Position numbers and translations under genes: made by a program. A stretch of DNA of 10,126 nt from NCBI GenBank assembly GCA_022508725.1, contig JAFLUR010000061.1:1-10126 (forward strand), given 5' to 3'. This document shows positions 1 to 7,535 of the stretch, one piece after another; the first letter of the stretch is position 1; every line of letters starts with the position of its first letter. This stretch comes from Oscillospiraceae bacterium. GTDB taxonomy: Bacteria > Bacillota > Clostridia > UBA1381. Under the pieces are notes generated by a model that did not search any database, had not been told where the DNA came from, and saw nothing but the letters and a program-made list of their open reading frames with translations.

Positions 1-114
1 CCGCCGGCTTTGCAAAAAATTCTTGAAATACACAAAGTATCGAATTTTGTGCTTTACCGTCAGAAAAACCCGATCAAAAGTCCGGCAATCGAAGGAATAC
101 TAAACAGGCTCTGA
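1..114 (+). CDS. C-terminal end of a probable LysR-type transcriptional regulator (5' truncated by window)
   Basis: An open frame runs from base 1 to a TGA at 112-114 and gives 37 residues, ending ...SPAIEGILNRL. The stretch FVLYRQKNPIKSPA followed by a hydrophobic helix resembles the end of LysR-type effector-binding domains, where a 'lvyrkdrplspa..afl' pattern is common. What is seen is only the open frame and this resemblance; the DNA-binding half would lie upstream of the window. The stop is 31 nt before the ATG of the NfeD-like gene, and no terminator lies between, so co-transcription with nfeD and the SPFH gene is possible. Because only 37 codons are visible, the family call is tentative. 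The frame itself is more secure, since it stays open to the edge and ends just before the next gene's ribosome binding site. Confidence 0.55.
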   Translation, partial: PPALQKILEIHKVSNFVLYRQKNPIKSPAIEGILNRL

Positions 115-145
115 AACAAAATTACAATTAAGGGAGGTAATTACA

Positions 146-574
146 ATGTTGTATGTATTTGTATGGCTGTTCGCCGTCATTGCGCTGTCAATAGTCGAGG
201 CTGCAACCTGCCAGCTTATATCGATATGGTTTGCGATCGGCGGTGTCGCCGCATTTATCGCCGCAGTCACGGGCGCGGGATTTTATGTTCAGGCAGGCGT
301 TTTTGCCATAGTATCGGTTATATGTCTGCTGCTTACGCGTCCGCTTGCAAAAAAGATACTTAATAATAAGATAATCTCAACAAACAGCGATTCGCTTATA
401 GGAAAAACATTTCAAGTTTTTCAAACGATCGATAACAGAAGCCGGACCGGACAAATCAAAATAAACGATGTTATATGGAACGCACGGAGCGACGACGAAT
501 CGATCATAAACGAGGGCTGCGATGTGTGCGTGGAAAAAATCGAAGGCACAAAACTGATCGTGAAAAGATGCTGA
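146..574 (+). CDS. NfeD-like membrane protein with C-terminal OB-fold (short form)
   Basis: This 142-aa protein has the layout of the short NfeD family. Residues about 1-66 hold two to three hydrophobic membrane segments: MLYVFVWLFAVIALSIVEA, then a segment with IWFAIGGVAAFIAAV, then VFAIVSVICLLL. A soluble C-terminal domain at about 80-142 contains the OB-fold pattern GKTFQV...G.I.INDVIWNARSDD...INEGCDV.V..IEGTKLIV. In this family the OB domain is thought to interact with an SPFH partner encoded next door, and the complexes act in membrane quality control or microdomain organisation. The SPFH gene follows at once, which fits. The start is well supported by AGGGAGG ending 9 nt before the ATG. 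The long NfeD form carries a ClpP-like protease domain; it is absent here, so this is not a protease. The exact role in this organism is inferred. Confidence 0.88.
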   Translation: MLYVFVWLFAVIALSIVEAATCQLISIWFAIGGVAAFIAAVTGAGFYVQAGVFAIVSVICLLLTRPLAKKILNNKIISTNSDSLIGKTFQVFQTIDNRSRTGQIKINDVIWNARSDDESIINEGCDVCVEKIEGTKLIVKRC

Positions 575-619
575 AATATATCTTAAATGAATTTTAAAAA
601 CCGAAAAGGAGTTGGCATT

Positions 620-1525
620 ATGCAAGACTTTATGCAAATAATCGTTATTTTTATTCTTTTGATCATCATTATAGGTATCCCCGCCAATATCAGGGTCGTA
701 CCGCAGGCACACGCCGTAATTATAGAACGTTTGGGGGCGTATCTCACAACATGGAAAGTGGGACTTCATTTTAAGATCCCGTTTATCGACCGTATAGTCA
801 AAAAAATCAGTCTTAAAGAACAGGTTGCCGATTTTCCGCCTCAGCCGGTCATCACAAAGGATAACGTAACCATGCAGATCGACACGGTTCTCTATTATCA
901 GGTGACCGATCCCAAGCTTTATACCTACGGCGTCGATCGTCCCATGATGGCTATTGAAACGCTCACCGCCACAACGCTGAGAAATATCCTCGGCGAGCTT
1001 GAACTTGACCAAACGCTTACTTCAAGAGATACCATAAATACAAAAATGCGCGCCATTCTTGACGAGGCGACCGACCCATGGGGCATTAAAATCAACCGTG
1101 TCGAGCTTAAAAATATTATTCCTCCGCGAGAGATACAGGATGCCATGGAAAAGCAGATGAAGGCCGAGCGTGAAAGACGTGAAGCCATTCTGCGCGCAGA
1201 GGGTGAAAAAACCGCGGCCATTCTTGTTGCGGAGGGTGAAAAGGAGTCTACCATTCTTCGCGCCGAGGCAAAGAAAATGGCTCAGATACATGAAGCCGAG
1301 GGTGAGGCAAAGGCTATTCTTGAGGTACAAACGGCTATCGCCGAGGGTATCAAGAGAATAAACGAATCAAATCCGTCCGATGCCGTGATCGCCATAAAGT
1401 CGCTTGAAAGCCTTGAAAAGCTTGCGGACGGAAAATCAACGAAAATTATTATTCCGTCACAAATACAAGGCTTGGCGGGTTTGGCAACATCATTTGTTGA
1501 GCTTACAAAAACAAATAATCAATAA
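620..1525 (+). CDS. SPFH/Band 7 domain protein, stomatin/QmcA-like
   Basis: This 301-aa protein begins with one N-terminal membrane anchor (about residues 5-21, rich in I and L). The SPFH core follows: VVPQAHAVIIERLGAY, then VGLHFKIPFIDRI, then ITKDNVTMQIDTVLYYQV and the IPPREIQDAMEKQMKAERERR signature. A charged coiled-coil made of 11-residue units comes next, and then a C-terminal tail with IIIPSQIQGLAG. Members oligomerise into large membrane-bound rings or cages and act with NfeD partners in membrane organisation and protein quality control. The ATG at 620 is chosen over an in-frame ATG at 587 because AAAAGGAG ends 7 nt upstream of it and because the 11 extra residues are hydrophilic and precede the anchor. 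The gene lies 45 nt after nfeD and probably shares its transcript. It ends before two intrinsic terminators. Family assignment is secure; the precise function is not. Confidence 0.92.
   Translation: MQDFMQIIVIFILLIIIIGIPANIRVVPQAHAVIIERLGAYLTTWKVGLHFKIPFIDRIVKKISLKEQVADFPPQPVITKDNVTMQIDTVLYYQVTDPKLYTYGVDRPMMAIETLTATTLRNILGELELDQTLTSRDTINTKMRAILDEATDPWGIKINRVELKNIIPPREIQDAMEKQMKAERERREAILRAEGEKTAAILVAEGEKESTILRAEAKKMAQIHEAEGEAKAILEVQTAIAEGIKRINESNPSDAVIAIKSLESLEKLADGKSTKIIIPSQIQGLAGLATSFVELTKTNNQ
1184..1315 (+). repeat. Four 33-bp coding units encoding 11-residue coiled-coil repeats in the SPFH protein
   Basis: Four consecutive in-frame 33-base units encode AILRAEGEKTA, AILVAEGEKES, TILRAEAKKMA and QIHEAEGEAKA. 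The first two are the most alike at DNA level (both start GCCATTCT and contain GAGGGTGAAAA). Eleven-residue periodicity is typical of the right-handed coiled-coil that follows the SPFH domain, so this is a protein-structural repeat rather than a mobile element. Confidence 0.85.
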
Positions 1526-1586
1526 ACCGACCCGTTTAGGAAATATCGAAAATCAAGAGTCTGCGAAACTCCATATTAAAAAACGC

Positions 1587-1624
1587 AAAAATCCGCCCGT
1601 CAAAAAAACGGAGCGGATTTTTTT
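1587..1624 (+). terminator. Intrinsic terminator of the nfeD-SPFH unit (possibly bidirectional)
   Basis: The arm AAAAATCCGCCCGT (1587-1600) pairs with ACGGAGCGGATTTTT (1608-1622) with one bulged A at 1612, closing a CAAAAAA loop and followed by a run of seven T (1618-1624). It lies 61 bp after the SPFH stop. The A-tract on the other side means it could also stop minus-strand transcripts reading through from tuf. Confidence 0.85.
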
Positions 1625-1662
1625 GCGGAAACTACCGCATGCGAAATTTTTTAGGAAACGCC

Positions 1663-1687
1663 GATTTAAAAAACCGGTTTTTAAATC
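1663..1687. repeat. AT-rich near-perfect palindrome in the convergent gap
   Basis: The arms GATTTAAAAAACC (1663-1675) and GGTTTTTAAATC (1676-1687) are inverted copies with one extra A on the left. There is no loop, so it could be a cruciform-type palindrome, a protein site, or the end of a decayed small element. It lies between the two terminators, and the preceding bases GGAAACGCC (1654-1662) resemble the ends of the element at 7572-7672. Its function is unknown. Confidence 0.5.
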
Positions 1688-1689
1688 AC

Positions 1690-1735
1690 AAAAAAGCTTC
1701 CGGAAGATAGGCACAGCCGACTTCCGAAAGCTTTT
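1690..1735 (-). terminator. Intrinsic terminator of the str operon, downstream of tuf
   Basis: Read on the minus strand, AAAAGCTTTCGGAAG (1735-1721) pairs with CTTCCGGAAGCTTTT (1706-1692) with a single mismatch, closing a 14-nt loop and running into six T (1695-1690). It lies about 40 bp after the tuf stop. The 15-bp stem with a U tract is a strong Rho-independent terminator. Confidence 0.88.
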
Positions 1736-1775
1736 ATTCAAAAGGATTACCCAAATCCTTTTAATATTTCAAAAA

Positions 1776-2978
<1,203 letters not shown>

Positions 2979-3025
2979 TATTCATTTCCTCCTAAATTAA
3001 ATAAATTATACTCCGTATTTATAAT

Positions 3026-3067
3026 CGGAATGAAATTTCAAATATACTTTTTGAAATTTCATATCCG
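3026..3067 (-). other. AT-rich hairpin in the fusA-tuf spacer
   Basis: ATGAAATTTCAAA (3030-3042) and TTTGAAATTTCAT (3050-3062) are perfect inverted copies with a 7-nt loop. The stem extends outward by CGGA/TCCG with one bulge. Each arm also contains the palindrome GAAATTTC. No T run follows on the minus strand, so it is not a standard terminator; it could protect or process the mRNA, attenuate, or bind a protein. A TATAAT at 3010-3005 on the minus strand lies downstream, but no good -35 is spaced with it, so an internal tuf promoter is only a possibility. Confidence 0.6.
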
Positions 3068-3094
3068 AACAATACCAATATATGCTTAAATTTT

Positions 3095-5176
3095 TTAATC
3101 TTTCTTGCTTCTGTCGCTCATGATCTTTTCCTGAATGCTCTTGGGCACCTCACTGTAATGTGACGGTTCCATAGCGTACTGACCGCGTCCCTGTGTTCTT
3201 GAGCGCAGCTCCGTCGCATAACCGAACATTTCCGAAAGCGGAACCATTGCAGTTATCTGCTGAGCGCCCGTTCTTGCCTCCATACCCTGTATCAAGCCGC
3301 GGCGTGAGTTAAGGTCGCCCATAACATCACCCATGTATTCCTCGGGAACGGTAACGTTAACAAGCATTATAGGCTCTTTTATTACAGGATCGGCTTTCTT
3401 CATGCCCTCTTTAAATGCCATGGATGCGGCGATTTTGAATGCCATTTCGGATGAATCGACTTCATGATATGAGCCGTCATACAATGTGGCTTTAACGTCA
3501 ACAACATTATATCCCGCAAGCACACCGGACTGCATAGCGCCCTGAATACCCGCATCAACCGCCGGAATGTATTCCTTGGGGATAGCACCGCCGACAACGG
3601 CATTTACGAACTCATAGCCCTTGCCCTCTTCCAACGGTTCAAGCTTAAGCAATACATGACCGTACTGACCTTTACCGCCGGACTGACGCGCATATTTATG
3701 CTCGATATCAACAGATTTTCTTATTGCCTCACGGTATGAAACCTGAGGAGTTCCGACATTAGCCTCAACCTTAAATTCACGAAGAAGTCTGTCAACGATA
3801 ATTTCAAGATGAAGCTCACCCATACCCGCTATAATGGTCTGACCTGTTTCCTCATCCGTATAAGTCTTGAATGTGGGGTCCTCCTCCGCAAGCTTTGAGA
3901 GAGCGATACTCATTTTTTCCTGACCCGCTTTGGTTTTGGGCTCGATGGCAACACGAATAACAGGTTCGGGAAATTCCATCGACTCAAGTATGATCGGATG
4001 CTTTTCATCGCAAAGCGTATCGCCCGTTGTTGTGTTTTTAAGACCCACGGCAGCGGCAATATCGCCGGAATATACCGTTTCAAGGTCTTTTCTTTCATTG
4101 GCGTGCATCTCAAGGATACGTCCGAGACGTTCCTTATCGCCCTTGCAGGCATTGAGAACATAGCTTCCCGCCGAGATGGTACCCGAATAAACTCTGAAGA
4201 AGCAAAGCTTACCCACAAACGGGTCCGTTGCAATTTTAAATGCAAGCGCAGCAAACGGAGCCTCATCCGATGAAGGTCTTTCGTCCTCTTCGTCGGTATC
4301 GGGATTAACACCCTTGATGTTGGGAATATCCGTCGGAGCCGGCATATAATCTATAATAGCGTCCAAAAGCATCTGAACACCCTTGTTACGATATGATGTA
4401 CCGCAGAGTACAGGCACGATCTCATTGTCGATAGTGGCCTTTCTGAGAACCTTTTTCAATTCCTCAACCGAAATATCCTCTCCGTCGAGATACTTCATCA
4501 TAAGCTCCTCATCACATTCCGCGATCGCCTCGACCATCTTTGCTCTGTATTCTTCCGCCTGAGCAAGCATATCGCCGGGAATTTCCTCTTCACGGACATC
4601 CTTGCCGAGGTCGTCATAATAAACCTCTGCCTTCATTGTCATAAGGTCTATTATGCCTTTAAATGTATCCTCCGCGCCTATCGGGAGCTGAATGGGAACA
4701 CCGTTGGCATGAAGTCTTTCCTTAATCATGCCGACAACTCTGAAGAAGTCAGCGCCCATGATGTCCATTTTATTAACATATACCATACGCGGTACGTTAT
4801 AATCATTTGCCTGACGCCAAACAGTTTCAGACTGAGGCTCAACACCGCCCTTTGCGCACATAACCGTTACGCTTCCGTCCAATACGCGAAGCGATCTCTG
4901 AACTTCAACGGTAAAGTCAACGTGTCCCGGTGTATCTATAATATTAATTCTCTTGCCCTTACACTGACAGGTTGTCGCGGCGGATGTGATGGTAATACCG
5001 CGCTCCTGCTCTTGAGCCATCCAGTCCATTGTAGCGGCGCCCTCATGGGTCTCACCGATCTTATGAACTCGGCCCGTGTAGAACAATATTCTTTCGGTAG
5101 TTGTTGTTTTACCGGCATCTATATGAGCCATGATACCGATATTTCTTGTATTTTCAAGTGTAAATGGTCTACCCAT
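3095..5176 (-). CDS. fusA: Elongation factor G
   Basis: EF-G is the GTPase that drives translocation on the ribosome. The 693-aa product is of normal length and complete. The G domain carries AHIDAGKTT (17-25), RGITI in switch I (59-63), DTPGH (81-85) and NKMD (135-138). Later regions include GMGELHLEI (domain III), the domain IV motif GGKGQYGHV and the domain V segment NSRRGLIQGM. The start is set at the ATG at 5176, not the upstream in-frame TTG at 5182, because AGGAGG ends about 10 nt before the ATG but only 4 nt before the TTG, and MGRPFTLENTRNIGIMAHID matches the usual N-terminus. It follows rpsG with a 42-nt gap and precedes tuf, the standard str order. No frame damage is seen. Confidence 0.97.
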   Translation of the reverse strand: MGRPFTLENTRNIGIMAHIDAGKTTTTERILFYTGRVHKIGETHEGAATMDWMAQEQERGITITSAATTCQCKGKRINIIDTPGHVDFTVEVQRSLRVLDGSVTVMCAKGGVEPQSETVWRQANDYNVPRMVYVNKMDIMGADFFRVVGMIKERLHANGVPIQLPIGAEDTFKGIIDLMTMKAEVYYDDLGKDVREEEIPGDMLAQAEEYRAKMVEAIAECDEELMMKYLDGEDISVEELKKVLRKATIDNEIVPVLCGTSYRNKGVQMLLDAIIDYMPAPTDIPNIKGVNPDTDEEDERPSSDEAPFAALAFKIATDPFVGKLCFFRVYSGTISAGSYVLNACKGDKERLGRILEMHANERKDLETVYSGDIAAAVGLKNTTTGDTLCDEKHPIILESMEFPEPVIRVAIEPKTKAGQEKMSIALSKLAEEDPTFKTYTDEETGQTIIAGMGELHLEIIVDRLLREFKVEANVGTPQVSYREAIRKSVDIEHKYARQSGGKGQYGHVLLKLEPLEEGKGYEFVNAVVGGAIPKEYIPAVDAGIQGAMQSGVLAGYNVVDVKATLYDGSYHEVDSSEMAFKIAASMAFKEGMKKADPVIKEPIMLVNVTVPEEYMGDVMGDLNSRRGLIQGMEARTGAQQITAMVPLSEMFGYATELRSRTQGRGQYAMEPSHYSEVPKSIQEKIMSDRSKKD

Positions 5177-5218
5177 ATACAAAAATCCTCCTTTCCGGCA
5201 TAATTATAAAAAATATAA

Positions 5219-5689
5219 TTACCAGCGGTAGTGTGCAAACGCTTTGTTTGCCTCCGCCATCTTGTGTGTATCTTCTCTTTTCTTAACAGATCCGCCCGTT
5301 CCGTTAAGCGCGTCCAAAAGCTCGTTTGCGAGACGTTCTTTCATTGTTTTTTCGTTTCTTTCTCTTGAATAGCGTGTAAGCCATCTGAGACCCAATGTCT
5401 GACGTCTTTCCGGACGAACCTCCATGGGAACCTGATAAGTGGCACCGCCGACACGGCGAGCCTTTACCTCCAGCACGGGCATGATATTTTCGAGGGCCTC
5501 TTGGAACACCTCCAAAGCATCCTTGCCTGTCTTTTCGGCAATGATGTCAAACGCATCATAAACTATTCTCTGCGCAACACCCTTTTTTCCGTCAAGCATG
5601 ATATTGTTTATAAGCTTGGTAACAACAACACTGTTGTAGATAGGATCTGCCAGAACTTCTCTTTTTGCTATAAAACCTTTTCTCGGCAC
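5219..5689 (-). CDS. rpsG: 30S ribosomal protein S7
   Basis: S7 is a primary 16S rRNA binder that nucleates the head of the 30S subunit. The chosen GTG start at 5689 gives 156 aa beginning VPRKGFIAKREV (V read as Met), exactly the usual S7 length. It has AGGAGG 8 nt upstream. The longer frame beginning with a TTG at 5716 would add nine residues not found in the family and would place the ribosome site inside the coding region. Recognisable segments are DPIYNSVVVTKLINNIMLDGKKG, VEVRPERRQTLGLRWL-type core residues and the C-terminal KMAEANKAFAHYRW. In E. coli S7 represses its own operon by binding the rpsL-rpsG spacer; the spacer here is 122 nt, long enough for a similar site, but this is inferred. 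Confidence 0.97.
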   Translation of the reverse strand: MPRKGFIAKREVLADPIYNSVVVTKLINNIMLDGKKGVAQRIVYDAFDIIAEKTGKDALEVFQEALENIMPVLEVKARRVGGATYQVPMEVRPERRQTLGLRWLTRYSRERNEKTMKERLANELLDALNGTGGSVKKREDTHKMAEANKAFAHYRW

Positions 5690-5696
5690 TTTTCTT

Positions 5697-5727
5697 CCCT
5701 CCTTATTAGCGGTCAAACAAACCGCAG
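5697..5727 (-). promoter_or_regulatory. rpsG leader: small hairpin and AGGAGG ribosome binding site
   Basis: On the minus strand GCGGT-TTGTTTG-ACCGC forms a perfect 5-bp stem that ends about 5 nt before AAGGAGG, followed by GAAGAAAA and the GTG start. The hairpin sits where folding, or S7 binding, could mask the ribosome site. Such a role is known for the E. coli str operon but is not shown here. Confidence 0.45.
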
Positions 5728-5811
5728 GTACTCAGTTTTTAATACTGTCAGTGCAGGCACGAATTTATTATTTGGATATAACCCGATAAGCCGCACTATT
5801 CTTAAATCAGA

Positions 5812-6234
5812 TCATTTCTTTTCCGGCTTGGGCTTTTTCGCGCCGTACTTGGATCTCGACTGCATTCTCTTGGCAACTCCCTGAGCATCGAGAGTACCTC
5901 TGATGATATGGTATCTTGTACCCGGAAGGTCCTTAACTCTGCCGCCTCTTATAAGAACAACACTGTGTTCCTGAAGATTATGTCCGATACCCGGAATGTA
6001 TGCCGTAACCTCTATACCGTTTGTAAGTCTTACTCTGGCGATCTTACGAAGCGCGGAGTTAGGCTTTTTCGGAGTAGCTGTTCTTACCGCCGTACATACG
6101 CCTCTCTTTTGCGGTGAGCTTTGATTTGTTGTACGCTTTCTGAGTGAGTTCAAGCCTTTTTGAAGAGCCGGAGCCGTTGACTTTTTCTCAACAGTCTGTC
6201 TGCCTTTTCTAACCAACTGATTAAATGTGGGCAT
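5812..6234 (-). CDS. rpsL: 30S ribosomal protein S12
   Basis: S12 lies at the decoding centre of the 30S subunit and governs accuracy. The 140-aa protein starts MPTFNQLVRKGR and contains CTAVRTATPKKPNSALRK (47-64) and GGRVKDLPGTRYH (97-109). Lys56/Lys57 and Lys101 correspond to the lysines where streptomycin resistance changes occur; all appear wild type. Asp102 is the equivalent of the residue methylthiolated in many bacteria. The length and lysine positions match the longer Gram-positive form, not the 124-aa E. coli form. The start is secure, with AGGAGG 11 nt before the ATG. It follows the L7Ae-like gene by 64 bp across a GC-rich hairpin and precedes rpsG by 122 bp. Confidence 0.98.
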   Translation of the reverse strand: MPTFNQLVRKGRQTVEKKSTAPALQKGLNSLRKRTTNQSSPQKRGVCTAVRTATPKKPNSALRKIARVRLTNGIEVTAYIPGIGHNLQEHSVVLIRGGRVKDLPGTRYHIIRGTLDAQGVAKRMQSRSKYGAKKPKPEKK

Positions 6235-6271
6235 ACCGTGTTACACCTCCTTTTTTTATAAAATAACAATA

Positions 6272-6297
6272 TTATAACGCGCCGCTGCGCGGTATAA
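6272..6297 (-). other. Hairpin between the L7Ae-like gene and rpsL
   Basis: TTATACCGCGC and GCGCGTTATAA (minus-strand sense) pair at 10 of 11 positions around an AGCG loop, beginning one base after the TAG stop of the L7Ae-like gene. The next bases are AT-rich but lack a T run, so it is not a canonical terminator. It may be a partial terminator, an mRNA processing or stability element, or a protein-binding hairpin that adjusts expression of the first gene against rpsL. Confidence 0.6.
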
Positions 6298-6298
6298 C

Positions 6299-6541
6299 CT
6301 ATTTGATAAGTACGGCGCACGACGCCTTGACCTCGATGCCGCATTTTTCCCCAAGCTCACGCATGGTATCGACTTCCTCGGTTTCGACGTTTTTAAGACC
6401 GCACTGTTCTCTAACGGAACGGATTATCTTATCATCTGAATCCATTGCAAGAAAGACCCTTAACGCTTTACTTTCATTAAGCGCCCGCATTGTCTGTTTA
6501 TAACCTACTTGCAGTTTTGTCCCATCACTGTCTGAAATCAT
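6299..6541 (-). CDS. ybxF: L7Ae/L30e-family RNA-binding protein (YbxF-like)
   Basis: This small protein (80 aa from the ATG) matches the bacterial L7Ae-like family whose B. subtilis member YbxF binds kink-turn RNA and associates with ribosomes. The signatures are GYKQTMRALNESKALRVFLAMDSDD near the N-terminus (family GTKQ..KAL pattern) and MRELGEKCGIEVKASCAVLIK at the C-terminus (family LG..CGIEV.A). In Firmicutes the gene commonly sits between rpoC and rpsL; here it is the first gene after the str promoter. The start is uncertain: GTG at 6556 would add five residues but lacks a spaced ribosome site, while the ATG at 6541 has only a weak AGTGGA about 10 nt upstream or GGAG 14 nt upstream. I prefer the ATG. 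Whether it is a true ribosomal subunit or a k-turn regulator here is not decided by sequence. Confidence 0.88.
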   Translation of the reverse strand: MISDSDGTKLQVGYKQTMRALNESKALRVFLAMDSDDKIIRSVREQCGLKNVETEEVDTMRELGEKCGIEVKASCAVLIK

Positions 6542-6596
6542 AGTATAATTATCCACTCCAATAAAATATTTACTTGTTTTTCTACAAGCAACTATT

Positions 6597-6626
6597 ATTA
6601 TATCAAAAGTTTATCGAAAATGTCAA
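6597..6626 (-). promoter_or_regulatory. Sigma-A promoter of the str operon
   Basis: On the minus strand a perfect -35 TTGACA (6626-6621) and a perfect -10 TATAAT (6602-6597) are separated by 18 bp. Transcription would begin near 6590, leaving a leader of about 50 nt before the ATG of the L7Ae-like gene. The consensus match fits the high expression expected of rpsL, rpsG, fusA and tuf. A 5-bp CTTGT/ACAAG stem lies in the leader. Confidence 0.88.
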
Positions 6627-6738
6627 GTATTTTATAGATATTTTTATTTCTTTGCACAAAAAATATTCAACAAATTTTTCATATGCCGCCTGTTATTTAT
6701 TTGTTTATATTGTCCTTTCCCGTCATACAAAAATATCG

Positions 6739-7506
6739 CTATTCCGCCATTATCACCTTAACGTCATTTTCCGCGAGTCTGTGCTGCCATTCCTCATCGA
6801 GGTTCATATCGGTTATAAATTTATCTATCCTGTCAAAGCCGCCGAGAATATGAACGCCGAGCCTTCCTATCTTTTTTTTATCGCACAAAAGCAGCGCCGA
6901 TTCCGAGCAGTCCAGCATAGCCTTTTTTATTCCTGCCTCTTCCTCGCCGGATTCCATCACTCCCCTGTGCAGCATGACCCCTCTGCATGAAAAAAAGCAT
7001 TTGTTGGCATAATAATTGCGTCTTATGTTATCCTCCGCCACCCGTCCGACATATGACATATTTTTCGTCATAAGGAGTCCTCCCGTGCTTATTACCCTTA
7101 TATTATCGCACTGCGAAAGCTCCTCCGCGACCTTTGCCGCATTCGTTATGACCGTAATTCCTTTTTTCTCCTTTATATTCATCGCAACGTGCAGACTTGA
7201 TGTGCTCGCGTCAAGAAATATTGTTTCACCGTCCCTTATGAGCTTTGCCGCGCACATCCCTATGCGATGCTTGCCCTCATAATTTACGGTTTCTCTTTCT
7301 CTCACCGTCATCTCCGGTTCCGCATCCTCCACAAGCGTCGCTCCGCCGTATGAGCGAACGAGTATTCCCTGTTTTTCAAGCTTTTCCAGATCCGTGCGTA
7401 TCGTTTCGGTCGTAACATCGAATTTTTTTGCCAGATCGAGGACCAATACGCTCTTATTCTGCTGTATTATCTGCTCTATTTGATTTCTTCTTTCCACCGC
7501 AAGCAT
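6739..7506 (-). CDS. DeoR-family transcriptional repressor
   Basis: This 255-aa protein has the DeoR layout. An N-terminal winged helix-turn-helix spans about 1-57 (MLAVERRNQIEQII..., DLAKKFDVTTETIRTDLEKLEKQGILVRSYGGA). A C-terminal sugar-phosphate sensor domain follows, with IFLDASTSS (97-104), VITNAAKVAEEL (119-130), STGG (140-143), FFSCRGV (171-177) and the LLLCDKKKIG segment (206-214). Family members usually repress sugar or polyol catabolic operons and are released by a phosphorylated sugar. Its place right after the BMC operon on the same strand suggests it regulates that locus, perhaps through deoxysugar or diol breakdown intermediates; this is inference. The ATG at 7506 is chosen over the upstream in-frame start at 7590 because MLAVERRNQI is the usual N-terminus and AGGTGG precedes it. 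No clear terminator separates it from the str promoter. Confidence 0.92.
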   Translation of the reverse strand: MLAVERRNQIEQIIQQNKSVLVLDLAKKFDVTTETIRTDLEKLEKQGILVRSYGGATLVEDAEPEMTVRERETVNYEGKHRIGMCAAKLIRDGETIFLDASTSSLHVAMNIKEKKGITVITNAAKVAEELSQCDNIRVISTGGLLMTKNMSYVGRVAEDNIRRNYYANKCFFSCRGVMLHRGVMESGEEEAGIKKAMLDCSESALLLCDKKKIGRLGVHILGGFDRIDKFITDMNLDEEWQHRLAENDVKVIMAE

Positions 7507-7535
7507 TGAACCACCTACTTTTGTATAAATAATAA

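Noticed and set aside
377..1012. A 211-codon open frame on the minus strand across the nfeD and SPFH genes
   Set aside because: It lies antisense to two well-supported genes, has no recognisable domain or ribosome site, and its composition looks like a shadow.
4709..5203. A 164-codon plus-strand frame opposite fusA
   Set aside because: It is antisense to a conserved EF-G coding region and has no family features.
5690..5716. Upstream TTG start for rpsG adding nine residues
   Set aside because: The GTG at 5689 has a well-placed AGGAGG and gives the standard 156-aa S7; the longer start would bury the ribosome site in the coding region.
5812..6234. Streptomycin-resistance changes in S12
   Set aside because: The lysines at 56, 57 and 101 in TPKKPNS and RVKDLPG are the sensitive type.
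6557..6590. A kink-turn in the leader of the L7Ae-like gene as an autoregulatory site
   Set aside because: Only a 5-bp CTTGT/ACAAG stem is visible; the bulge and tandem G-A pairs of a kink-turn are not seen.
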